NCBI GenBank assembly: GCA_018222805.1 | Contig: JAAEZQ010000012.1 | Span: 40,935 to 104,934 of the forward strand | Length of the DNA stretch: 64,000 nucleotides | Source of the DNA: Vibrionaceae bacterium | GTDB lineage: Bacteria; Pseudomonadota; Gammaproteobacteria; Enterobacterales; Vibrionaceae | Reading direction: 5' to 3' | Part shown: piece after piece, positions 49,065 through 56,734 of the stretch | Position numbering within the stretch: the first letter of the stretch is position 1 | Layout of the letters: each line of letters opens with the position of its first letter | Translations under genes and position numbers: made by a program | The notes under the pieces: generated by a model | What the model saw: only the letters and a program-made list of their open reading frames with translations | Databases searched by the model: none | Told to the model about the DNA's origin: nothing

Positions 49065-49657
49065 CATAGAAAGGCCGCTTTTATAGCGGCCTTTCGTCGT
49101 TTTAGGTATTTGAAAATATTCGACTTTTCAGGAGTTTACCTCAATACTCCCTTTCTTGTTATCGACGCTTTTCTTCCCAAAATAGACTCACTTTATCCGC
49201 CTTAAAATTTCTCCCATGGTCCATATATGGTTCATCGCATGACGATTCTGTGCGCAAGGGAATCCCAGTAAATCCAACAAATGCTAAAACCTGTCATCTC
49301 GCAAGCCAGTATTACCAAGGGCTGTGGACTTGAAGAACCATGGTACGACCATGGTGACTTTACGGTGCCATGAGGTTTTGGTTTAGTTTCTATGGGACAA
49401 CTATCGTTTTGATGGATAGTCGAAAAGTCGGCTTTAGATAGGCGGTTTTGTGGTGTGTGTAGTAAGTGCGTTGGGGATATATAGATGCAGCTATTTACTA
49501 ACAAGTACAAAGCTAATTGAGTATCGACGTCAATACTCCTCGCTTGCAGCCAACCGAAAATGATTCCCGCTGTTGGCAATCATTTTCAGTGAATGATTAT
49601 TCAGATTACTTTGGCTAGCTATTTGGAAATATCATTTGCTCGTATATTGCCGAATAG
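49065..49657. other. Gene-poor left end of the island
   Basis: About 590 bp. Seen: the tRNA terminator; a near-palindrome ATGGTCCATATATGGTTCAT (49217-49236); paired CCATGG palindromes around 49340-49355; and on the minus strand an open frame with TTG start and no ribosome-binding site, not called. A short motif here recurs elsewhere in the island (see findings). No integrase remnant was recognised. Confidence 0.5.
49070..49094 (+). terminator. Terminator after tRNA-Leu (island side)
   Basis: 10-bp stem AAAGGCCGCT (49070-49079) / AGCGGCCTTT (49085-49094), followed by CGTCGTTTT. Because the tRNA's 3' side came with the island, this terminator is probably island-derived. Confidence 0.82.
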
Positions 49658-50392
49658 TTAATAATCTCTGTCGTATCGTTCATAATCTCGTTTGGCTGAG
49701 TCGTATTCACTTTGGCTTGAGGCTCGCTTCATTCTTTCAGAAGCACCCTGACGTTGTAATGTACGTATATTTCTATCCACCTCCCTCGTAGTTTCGTCGG
49801 GTCTACTAACCATCGACTTAAGCATGATCCACAACATCATTGGAAAGAACATTATGCCAGCAATAATAGCTTGCAATAGAATATTACCGATATACAACCC
49901 TATCTCGGCGATGACACTAGGTTCTTTTCTATCGTTTTTATTTTTAGCATTTGTTTTGGGAGGCGGTGTATACGGCTTAGTTTCTACCTTTGTTTTAGGA
50001 GGCGGTGTATACGGCTTAGTTTCTACCTTTGTTTTAGGAGGTGGTGTATACGGCTTAGTTTCAACATTCTGGTTCGATTTTTCTTGGAAGGTATCCAATA
50101 TATCATTAGTTTCCCAGATGAAATCACACCACTCTGTAACCTGTTTCTTTTTCTCCTTCCAGCTATCTATTTTAAGTGCTCTTAGGACTCTTACATAACT
50201 GTCAATAGCGGTTTTATTTTCACTATATGTATTAAAGATTTCAGTTACACATCCACGTTGCCCCATTAAGAAGCTTTCCATATCACTTATGTAGGGAAGT
50301 AATGATTTTTCATAATCTTCTTGGCTTATCTGTAGGCGTAATTTTAGGGCGATCTTTTCTTCGTGTAGTCTTACGATATCTTCAAATCTCAT
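49658..50392 (-). CDS. Island membrane protein with three tandem 13-residue repeats
   Basis: 244 residues, no family recognised. N-terminal helical region (1-105, charged, MRFEDIVRLHEEKIALKLRL). Three consecutive copies of VETKPYTPPPKT(K/N) at residues 110-148 form a proline/lysine-rich linker. A membrane segment follows (about 161-193, ILLQAIIAGIMFFPMMLWIM), then a basic, Arg/Tyr-rich tail. It could be a cell-envelope or membrane-tethered effector, but nothing shows this. ATG 50392 is preceded by A/G-poor DNA, so the start is not strongly supported. It has no operon partner; its nearest neighbour is divergent. Confidence 0.7.
   Translation of the reverse strand: MRFEDIVRLHEEKIALKLRLQISQEDYEKSLLPYISDMESFLMGQRGCVTEIFNTYSENKTAIDSYVRVLRALKIDSWKEKKKQVTEWCDFIWETNDILDTFQEKSNQNVETKPYTPPPKTKVETKPYTPPPKTKVETKPYTPPPKTNAKNKNDRKEPSVIAEIGLYIGNILLQAIIAGIMFFPMMLWIMLKSMVSRPDETTREVDRNIRTLQRQGASERMKRASSQSEYDSAKRDYERYDRDY
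49949..50065. repeat. Three tandem 39-bp repeats in the membrane-protein gene
   Basis: Three copies of a 39-bp unit (117 bp), coding VETKPYTPPPKT(K/N) on the minus strand. Copies 1 and 2 in plus-strand order are nearly identical; small differences (for example GGCGG versus GGTGG) distinguish them. In-frame unit length suggests copy-number variation without frame loss. Confidence 0.9.
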
Positions 50393-50652
50393 ATGGTTTT
50401 CCTTGGTTTTAGCTGAGAGATTTAATGTTGTAGATAATAAGCATCCATTTTGTACTGTGGTTTTATACGCTGTTCTCTTTGTATTTTTAACTATTGTGTG
50501 GGTGTTTTTTTTGATTAAAAATTATAGCCTAGCTTAGACGTTGAGTGATTTTCATGTGCCTTGAAAATCCATAAATCTATAAAATTAAAAGTAAATAATA
50601 TACTATTTTATCAACCTGAAATTAAAAAATTAATAAAGATAGTGTTGGTAAA

Positions 50653-51240
50653 ATGTTTGAACCTTTAATGGATGAAGAAACTGTTCATGTTGCGATTGCG
50701 TCGTCTGAGGCTGTCCGCTGTTTGAAGACATATGGAGAAGTGGCAATTGACGATTTAACGGCGCAATATATAACCGAGAAAAAATTAGATTTACTATTAG
50801 TTGGTAGTGTTAGTGAAACACAAATTAGGAAAATAAGACATTGGTGTGATTCTAGCTGTTGTGATGTAGTGTTCGTCGATAGCCTTTCAAAAGATGATAA
50901 GGTTGTTAATAATGTTATGAGAAACATAGCAAAGAAGCTTACTGTACGACAGATGCCGAATAATATTGATATTAGTGATATTCGGAAGATCAGTAACCAG
51001 TCAAGTCACTTACTTGCTTTTAATAATTATCAAGAGTTATATCATTTCCTTGACACTCAAAAACTGCATAATCTAAATGGGTTGATTTACTTAGCTCATG
51101 GTGGTGACTTATCAAATTACGAAGCTAACAATCGGTACCTTGGTGACTTTATTTCTCCTCGGACATATTTTATTTCTAGTTTTTTATCAGGTGGATTAGG
51201 TGAATGTACGGTACTTGTCGGTATCACTTATGGTGATTAG
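50653..51240 (+). CDS. Orphan hypothetical protein of the island (195 aa)
   Basis: 195 residues; no family recognised. Starts MFEPLMDEETVHVAIASSEA. Alternating hydrophobic strands and helices (KLDLLLVGSVSE, CDVVFVDSLSKDDK, NGLIYLAHGG, GECTVLVGITYGD) suggest a small alpha/beta domain with parallel strands. No signal peptide or membrane segment. Five of its cysteines lie in or near the first half (HWCDSSCCDVV). The codon use is A/T-rich compared with the core genome. It is divergent from the repeat protein, with a 260-bp A/T-rich gap between them. Ribosome-binding site weak. Confidence 0.6.
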   Translation: MFEPLMDEETVHVAIASSEAVRCLKTYGEVAIDDLTAQYITEKKLDLLLVGSVSETQIRKIRHWCDSSCCDVVFVDSLSKDDKVVNNVMRNIAKKLTVRQMPNNIDISDIRKISNQSSHLLAFNNYQELYHFLDTQKLHNLNGLIYLAHGGDLSNYEANNRYLGDFISPRTYFISSFLSGGLGECTVLVGITYGD

Positions 51241-51771
51241 GTACAAGGTGTTAGCGAACTAGCTTACCGACCTCATTAAAGTGTAATAAATGGCGGTATT
51301 CTCCATCGCTACTACTAACCATCAGTGTGTGAATATCGCTGTCCTAGGCTCATTCTGTGGCTACTAAAGTACCTTCTGGTTGTAATTGTGCCGGATTAGT
51401 GTCTCGGCTCTCCTCGGTGTGCTCTGAACTATATGCTTGCGGTTGAGTTTCTATGGGAGATATAGGGATTTACTTTGTTTCGTGTGTCTGTGGCTAGGTG
51501 ATTGTGCGAATGTTGCGAAATGAACTGAGAGCTAGGGTTGCGATAGGATCTTGATATTAAATATATAATAACCAGTACAACAGCTTGCCGTAGGCCGCTG
51601 TTGTACTGGTTATTATTAATAGTATGTTCTTGAGTCTGGCTGTGAATTTCAAAACATCATTGATGTAGAAAGTGCTTGATCAGTATGGACTTTTATGCGG
51701 ATATCCAACTCCATGAGTCTGTTCTCAGAGTGATAAGCACGCGTGAAGTTGCGTGCTTATAGTTTCCGCCT
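51241..51771. other. Gene-free island spacer with a long hairpin
   Basis: 531 bp. It contains a 20-bp perfect inverted repeat (51565-51616), listed separately. On the minus strand around 51360-51455 a 30-codon open stretch ending in TGA reads like the C-terminus of a protein (starting PIETQPQAYSSEHTEESRD), possibly a gene remnant. Otherwise no ORF. Confidence 0.5.
51565..51616. repeat. 20-bp perfect inverted repeat / hairpin
   Basis: ATAATAACCAGTACAACAGC (51565-51584) is the exact reverse complement of 51597-51616, with a 12-bp spacer that itself holds GCC-GTA-GGC. It is too long and lacks the T-run of a normal terminator. It could be a recombination or replication structure, a small mobile remnant, or the transcription end of the flanking genes. 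Confidence 0.75.
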
Positions 51772-52662
51772 CTACCCTAGAACCTCGACGTCGCTGAACA
51801 TGTAGCCGTGTTCTAGTAGTGATTGCTTCGCTGACTCTTTGATATCGGCATCAATATGAGTGAGTAATTCTTCTGCTGCTAGCTTGGGTTGTATTGTCAA
51901 GATTTGTTGGTTGCAGATGCTAGCTTCTTGCAGAAGAACCAGATCATTATTATTTAACGAATATATCAAAGTCTTTCCTTTGGTTTCTCTTTCTTTAGAG
52001 AAGACTAATTGACCACCTATTTGAACGGGATGGATGATTGGCTCTGGCGTTAGATCACTGAGCATTTCTTTGAGTCCGTTTAATAGCTCTAATTCATGTT
52101 TTTTCCCATTTAAAGCTATTGGTAGTTTGTCTGATTTCAAAATGCTGTCTGAAAATACCGCTAGGTTGCTCAGACGAGCGTCTTGTACACCAAGTTCTTT
52201 ACCAGATGTTAGAGCCTCACAAGCCTTTTGGTTGAATACTTTATCGCTATCCAACTTGGAACAGAGTTCCAGTTCTTTCTCTTTGAGTTTGAAAAGAGCG
52301 GAGTAGCGTTCTTGTTGTTCTGCGATGAACATTTCAAAGTTACCTTGAAGCTCTTTAGCTGAATGAATTGCGAACTCGATATCTTCAAATTCGATAAAAC
52401 CGTCCGGCTTCGTAATAGACTCAGAGAAATAGGTATCACGACTTTCTAGTCTTAGCGTACCGTACTTAGGACCAAATTGACTGTCATCGAGAAATTGAGC
52501 AACTCTCTCCATAATGCTCACTAGTTCTGCTAGTGGGTGGGTGAAGTACGAACCTGAATATTGGAAGTCCTGTAGTGCTTTATTTATATGAAGAAGAAGT
52601 TCTTTCTGCACATCTTCAAGGTTTAACTGCAATCTGCGCTCTCTATAACATCTAGCTCTCAA
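51772..52662 (-). CDS. Unrecognised island protein, possibly 5'-truncated
   Basis: 296 codons from a TTG at 52662; the frame has no ATG at its 5' end and is open further to 52695 (a TGA at 52696-52698). Other candidate starts are TTG 52632 and GTG 52611. The upstream codons read like protein (YARDYFSIGVDL), so the gene may have lost its N-terminus when the neighbouring cassette joined. The protein is helical and charged with a coiled-coil-like centre (about 100-140, EQQERYSALFKLKEKELEL) and a C-terminal beta-rich part. No family recognised, no membrane segment. Its 5' end abuts operator 1 of the LacI cassette. Confidence 0.5.
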   Translation of the reverse strand: MRARCYRERRLQLNLEDVQKELLLHINKALQDFQYSGSYFTHPLAELVSIMERVAQFLDDSQFGPKYGTLRLESRDTYFSESITKPDGFIEFEDIEFAIHSAKELQGNFEMFIAEQQERYSALFKLKEKELELCSKLDSDKVFNQKACEALTSGKELGVQDARLSNLAVFSDSILKSDKLPIALNGKKHELELLNGLKEMLSDLTPEPIIHPVQIGGQLVFSKERETKGKTLIYSLNNNDLVLLQEASICNQQILTIQPKLAAEELLTHIDADIKESAKQSLLEHGYMFSDVEVLG

Positions 52663-52700
52663 ATCAACGCCAATGCTAAAGTAGTCTCTTGCATATCAAA

Positions 52701-52724
52701 TAAATTCAAACCGGTTTAAATTTA
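52701..52724. promoter_or_regulatory. LacI-family operator O1 (palindrome)
   Basis: A 24-bp palindrome with one mismatched pair, centred on AAACCGGTTT (centre between 52712 and 52713). It shares the core with O2, 91 bp away. CG-centred palindromes of this kind are typical of LacI/GalR operators. The likely ligand protein is the LacI regulator starting at 52827. Confidence 0.7.
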
Positions 52725-52794
52725 TTTGCGCAATTGGAGTTGTGAGTCACAATAACTCTATGTTGTTATTGAATATAATTTACGTTATTTATAA

Positions 52795-52812
52795 ATTTAA
52801 ACCGGTTTAAAT
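52795..52812. promoter_or_regulatory. LacI-family operator O2 (perfect 18-bp palindrome)
   Basis: ATTTAAACCGGTTTAAAT, perfect palindrome, ending 14 bp before the regulator's ATG. Two operators 91 bp apart on either side of the promoter region suit looping repression and autoregulation. Confidence 0.75.
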
Positions 52813-52826
52813 ATTTGGCGAAAACG

Positions 52827-53834
52827 ATGACAACAATCAAAACTCTTTCCGAACACCTTAATTTATCAAAGGCGACAGTAAGTCGAGCATTAAATGGCTA
52901 CCCTGAGGTCGGAGAAAAAACTCGTGAACGAGTTCTTAACGCTGCAAAAGAGCTTGGATACTCTGCAAATGCAAGTGCGAAACAACTTGCCACGGGGCGT
53001 TCTGGAATGATTGGAATGATTTTGCAATCAGCTAATGAGCTGGTTGATGCACCAACCTATGTTGAAGAGCTTGCCTCGATTAGTACTTACCTCGCGGAAC
53101 TGAACCATCATCTATTAATCGGTTCATCTGTAAAAGGTGATGCACTTTCAACCATTAAAAAGTTCGTGTCAAAAAAGACCGTTGATGGTTTGATTTTAAA
53201 AGCGCCAGAAGTTGACGATCCACGAATCAAGTATCTACTAGATAAGAACTTTCCTTTCGTGGTTCACGGTCGCTCAGAAGATAAGCCTAACTATGCATTT
53301 TACGATATCGATAATGAACAGGTTGCCACACTCGCCGTAAATCACCTGCTCGATCTCGGTCACAACAAGATTGCATTTATTAACGCTCCAGCACATTTGG
53401 CTTTTGCTCAGCAGCGACAAGAGGCTTTCGAAAGATGCGTGACAAATATTGAGAGCAAGATTGTCAACGTACCAGTTGTTGAACATGAAGGTTTTGAGGC
53501 CACAATGGCGTTGCTCAACCCAAACAACCACTTCGTTCCAACGGCGATCATCTGTTCGAGTGTCAGTTTAGCTCTAGGGTGCTACCAAGCGATTAAACAG
53601 AGTGGCCTGGAAGTAGGAAAAGATATTTCCGTCATCGCGCATGATGATGTTCTGGCTCATCTCAACAGCGCCAAATTCAATCCACCACTCACAGTGACGT
53701 TGTCTCCTATTAATGATTCTTCAAAACCTTTAGCAGAAAAGATGAAATCACTGCTTGATGGTAAACCAATTGAAGAGCTTCAAACCATATTACCGATTGA
53801 ACTCGTTAAACGCAGTTCAACACCACAACGATAA
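52827..53834 (+). CDS. LacI family transcriptional regulator of the island cassette
   Basis: 335 residues. N-terminal helix-turn-helix (TIKTLSEHLNLSKATVSRALNGYPEV) with the hinge helix (NASAKQLATGRSG), then a periplasmic-binding-protein-like sugar-sensing domain. It begins at ATG 52827; an in-frame TTG at 52815 overlaps nothing useful. Two matching operators lie upstream. It is followed after 30 bp by an amylase and then a maltose-type binding protein, so it probably represses this cassette until a maltodextrin-like ligand binds. Ligand inferred from neighbours only. Confidence 0.9.
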   Translation: MTTIKTLSEHLNLSKATVSRALNGYPEVGEKTRERVLNAAKELGYSANASAKQLATGRSGMIGMILQSANELVDAPTYVEELASISTYLAELNHHLLIGSSVKGDALSTIKKFVSKKTVDGLILKAPEVDDPRIKYLLDKNFPFVVHGRSEDKPNYAFYDIDNEQVATLAVNHLLDLGHNKIAFINAPAHLAFAQQRQEAFERCVTNIESKIVNVPVVEHEGFEATMALLNPNNHFVPTAIICSSVSLALGCYQAIKQSGLEVGKDISVIAHDDVLAHLNSAKFNPPLTVTLSPINDSSKPLAEKMKSLLDGKPIEELQTILPIELVKRSSTPQR

Positions 53835-53864
53835 AAATTATGAACGTTTACTCGGAGAGTTACA

Positions 53865-55112
53865 TTGGCAACTGTAAATACAAGCTTGAAGCATCCTGAA
53901 TGGTCAAAATCTGCCAATATTTACCAGGTTAACCTGAGACAATATTCAGAAAAAGGTGACATTCAGTCATTTAGAAATGACCTTCCTCGTCTAAAAGAGC
54001 TGGGCGTAGATATTATTTGGTTGATGCCTATTCATCCTATTGGTGAAAAAGAGCGTAAAGGGAACTTAGGCAGTCCATATTCTGTGAAAGATTATTATGA
54101 TATTTGTCCAACGCTTGGCACTTTAGATGATTTTAAAGAGTTGGTGAATGAAGTTCATCAACTAGGCATGTACATCATCATCGATTGGGTTGCGAATCAT
54201 TCAGCTTGGGACAATAGCTGGGTTACCGAACATCCTGAATGGTATCTAAAAAATGCCGAAGGTGAGATCCATTCGTATGTTTACGACAACGGTGAAGAGC
54301 TTGAGTATTGGGATGATGTTGTTGGTTTTGATTACACCCAAGAACTTCTCTGGGACGAAATGGAGAATGCACTAAAGTTCTGGGTTGAAGAGACCAATAT
54401 TGACGGATACCGCTGCGATGTTGCGGGCCTTGTTCCGACTCCGTTTTGGGAGCGTGTGAGAGCCACGTTGGATGCAATTAAGCCAGTATTCATGCTCGCT
54501 GAATGGTCGACGGTTGATCTACACAAAAAATCATTTGATATGACTTACAACTGGGATTTCTACGACATCATGAAGTCGGTTGCAGCAGGTAAACAGACCA
54601 TTGCAAGTCTAAAAGACTACCTATCAAAAGAGGCGTCTAATTACCCTCGCGATGCCTATCGAATGGTTTTTACTACTAATCACGATAAAAACTCATGGGA
54701 TGAGTGTGATGTAAAAATCTTCGGCGATGCATTGAAAGCGTATTTGGCGCTGACGATGACATTCCATGGTATGCCATTGATCTATAACGGGCAAGAATCG
54801 GGCTTAGGTAAAAAGCTCGCTTTCTTCGAAAAAGATACCATCGATTGGAAGAAGTTCGCCTTTACGCCGCTAATCAAAGAACTGTTTTCCCTAAAGAAAA
54901 ACAACCCAGCATTATGGAACGGTCAATATGGTTCTGTACCAGAGATTCTAGAAGCTTCAAACGATGAAGTTATTGTTTTTTCGCGTGAAAAAGAGAACAA
55001 CAAAGTCATTATTTGCATTAATTTTTCATCGAAACAAGCTGCAGTTACGTTAAACAAAACAGCCATTACTTTAGAGCCTTATGGATTTAAAGCAGTGGTT
55101 GAACAACAGTAA
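53865..55112 (+). CDS. GH13 alpha-amylase family glycosidase (cytoplasmic)
   Basis: 415 residues with a (beta/alpha)8 GH13 barrel. Catalytic residues are seen as Asp185 (GYRCDVAGL), Glu213 (MLAEWS) and Asp274 (TNHDKNSW), plus conserved region I DWVANH. A C-terminal beta domain follows. There is no signal peptide, so it should act on imported maltodextrins or on stored glucan. Start is TTG 53865, decided by the CGGAGAG ribosome-binding site 5 bases upstream; there is no nearby in-frame ATG. It lies 30 bp after lacI and 15 bp before the binding-protein gene, so it is in one transcript. Confidence 0.88.
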   Translation: MATVNTSLKHPEWSKSANIYQVNLRQYSEKGDIQSFRNDLPRLKELGVDIIWLMPIHPIGEKERKGNLGSPYSVKDYYDICPTLGTLDDFKELVNEVHQLGMYIIIDWVANHSAWDNSWVTEHPEWYLKNAEGEIHSYVYDNGEELEYWDDVVGFDYTQELLWDEMENALKFWVEETNIDGYRCDVAGLVPTPFWERVRATLDAIKPVFMLAEWSTVDLHKKSFDMTYNWDFYDIMKSVAAGKQTIASLKDYLSKEASNYPRDAYRMVFTTNHDKNSWDECDVKIFGDALKAYLALTMTFHGMPLIYNGQESGLGKKLAFFEKDTIDWKKFAFTPLIKELFSLKKNNPALWNGQYGSVPEILEASNDEVIVFSREKENNKVIICINFSSKQAAVTLNKTAITLEPYGFKAVVEQQ

Positions 55113-55127
55113 TAATAAGGTGAAACA

Positions 55128-56306
55128 ATGAACAAACTAAAAGCGCTTAGTATCGCTACATTATTGGCAATAACTTCTTCTAACGCTGTCGCTTTCTCAG
55201 AAGACACAATTACAGTGTGGGTGCCGAGTGACAAAGGCTACAACGGTATTATCGAAATCGGTAAGAAATTCACCGAAGATACAGGTATTAATTTAAATGT
55301 TGAATACCCCGATAAAGTGGAGGTTAAGTTCGAGAGTGTTGCAGCAGTTGGTCAAGGACCTGACATCATGATCTTTGCTCACGACCGATTTGGTGGTTAC
55401 GCTCAAGCAGGTCTTGTTCGTGAAGTTAAGCCTAGCGAGGAATACAAAAGCAAATTTGAAGCCTTTACTTGGAGTGCTATGAACTTCAATGGTAAATACT
55501 TTGGATACCCGATTTCTGCGGAAACGCTCTCAATTATTTATAACAAAGACATTATTTCAGAGCCAATTGAAAACTGGGAAGATGTTTACGCCCTAGATAA
55601 AGAGCTATCTAAGCAAGGCAAGAAAGCCATTATGTGGGATATTAAATCTCCGTTCTTTACCTGGCCACTGTTAACCACTAATGGTGCTTATGCGTTTGGT
55701 ACAAATGACAAAGGCTACAATGCAAAAGATGTAGGGGTAAACACCAAAGGTGCCCATAAGTCGATGGCATTTTTGAAAGAGCTCGTTGATAACAAGATCA
55801 TTATCGCTGATGCCGATTATGCTAATGCTGAGTCTGCCTTCAACCAAAGTAAGGTAGCCATGACGATCAATGGCCCTTGGGCATGGGCCAACTTGGACAA
55901 AAATGGAATGAACTACGGGTTGGCAGTCCTTCCTAAACTAAACGGTAACCCATCTAAACCGTTTGTTGGGGTACTGACCGTCGGCATTAGCTCTGCGACA
56001 CCAAACGAAGATTTGGCAAGAGAGTTTATCGAAAATTACCTGTTGACTGATGACGGTCTTCGCCACATGAACAACGACAAACCGATCGGTGTTCCTGCAT
56101 TGAAATCATTTAATGAAGAGCTGAAGGTGGATTCTCGCGTAGCCATAACTTATGAAAATGCCATTCGTGGTGAAGTGATGCCTAACATACCACAAATGAT
56201 GCCATTCTGGTTTGGTCAACAAGCTGCAATTGCTGATGTGCTAACCGAGCGACAATCGATTGAAGATGCGCTTGCCACTGTTGAAAAACGTATGTTGGCA
56301 GATTAA
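55128..56306 (+). CDS. MalE-like maltose/maltodextrin ABC substrate-binding protein
   Basis: 392 residues. Signal peptide MNKLKALSIATLLAITSSNAVA (cleavage probably before Phe-Ser-Glu), then a family-1 binding protein closely resembling MalE (ITVWVPSDKGYNGIIEIGKKF, GPDIMIFAHDRFGGYAQAGL). Periplasmic. No malF/malG/malK lies with it, so it must use a permease encoded elsewhere, most simply the host maltose transporter. It is last in the lacI-amylase-SBP unit; AAGGTGA precedes the start. Confidence 0.92.
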   Translation: MNKLKALSIATLLAITSSNAVAFSEDTITVWVPSDKGYNGIIEIGKKFTEDTGINLNVEYPDKVEVKFESVAAVGQGPDIMIFAHDRFGGYAQAGLVREVKPSEEYKSKFEAFTWSAMNFNGKYFGYPISAETLSIIYNKDIISEPIENWEDVYALDKELSKQGKKAIMWDIKSPFFTWPLLTTNGAYAFGTNDKGYNAKDVGVNTKGAHKSMAFLKELVDNKIIIADADYANAESAFNQSKVAMTINGPWAWANLDKNGMNYGLAVLPKLNGNPSKPFVGVLTVGISSATPNEDLAREFIENYLLTDDGLRHMNNDKPIGVPALKSFNEELKVDSRVAITYENAIRGEVMPNIPQMMPFWFGQQAAIADVLTERQSIEDALATVEKRMLAD

Positions 56307-56340
56307 TTGTAAAGCTAGTATCACCCCCTAATTAATACCT

Positions 56341-56376
56341 GATGAGGTAAGTACTTTTAACAAGGTTTACCTCATC
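56341..56376 (+). terminator. Probable terminator after the island cassette
   Basis: 10-bp perfect stem GATGAGGTAA (56341-56350) / TTACCTCATC (56367-56376) with 16-nt loop, but no strong T-run. Confidence 0.5.
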
Positions 56377-56621
56377 CATTTACTATGGGATGATAAGCGA
56401 TTCAACATAAGCAGTTAGAGTAAGCACTGTATTTGTAATAGTTGTTTAGTAATGCTTCAAGGCGGATAATTTTTCTGACCTATATTCCGATAATTTAGAA
56501 AAATCACTAAACGATTCTGTGTCTGAAGCATGTAATCTAAATCCAAAGTAATCCCAAATCATGGTATTTAATATCCAAGAAGATCCTAGTAAATACAGCT
56601 GGTTAAAAGACCATGTGAGGA

Positions 56622-56677
56622 ATTCAAAATCCGTTGCCTTCGGGCGTGGCGGTTCAAGTCCGCCCACCGGTACCATA
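56622..56677. repeat. Right attachment repeat (attR), tRNA-Leu 3' fragment
   Basis: 56 bp identical to the tRNA-Leu 3' end. It has no 5' half, so it is not a working tRNA. In the usual integration model this is the host's original 3' end, displaced by the insertion. Confidence 0.9.
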
Positions 56678-56687
56678 TTCTATATGA

Positions 56688-56722
56688 CAAAGCCTCGACG
56701 AAAGTCGGGGCTTTGTTGTTTC
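56688..56722 (+). terminator. Displaced tRNA-Leu terminator (copy 1)
   Basis: 12-bp stem CAAAGCCTCGAC (56688-56699) / GTCGGGGCTTTG (56704-56715) with loop GAAA and one G-U pair, then TTGTTT. Directly after the attR fragment; probably the host's original terminator. Confidence 0.82.
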
Positions 56723-56734
56723 TGGAGTTTGTGA

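Larger units (their letters stand above)
49009..56677. mobile_element. Genomic island integrated at tRNA-Leu(CAA)
   Basis: About 7.67 kb bounded by 56-bp exact repeats of the tRNA-Leu 3' end. Contents, left to right: a terminator, 550 bp without a gene, a membrane protein with tandem repeats (minus), a 195-aa orphan (plus), a 296-codon unrecognised frame (minus), and a LacI-amylase-SBP cassette (plus). No integrase, transposase, phage structural or conjugation gene is visible. The element could have lost its integrase, be mobilised in trans, or be the residue of a larger island. Confidence 0.8.

Noticed and set aside
49232..49579. Minus-strand 115-codon frame at the left island end
   Set aside because: It has a TTG start, no ribosome-binding site and no recognised family. 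It may hold a short gene remnant, but I cannot support it as a CDS.
49658..52662. Toxin-antitoxin or anti-phage system made of the three unknown genes
   Set aside because: Considered, but there is no recognisable toxin, nuclease or immunity motif, and the genes do not share an operon. Kept only as a speculative finding.
52740..52752. TTGTGAGTCACAA palindrome as a CRP site
   Set aside because: The two TGTGA/TCACA halves overlap closely instead of being 6 bp apart, so CRP cannot bind in the usual way.
49065..56621. CRISPR array or IS element in the island
   Set aside because: No regularly spaced short repeats apart from the coding 39-bp units, and no transposase or IS-type ends.
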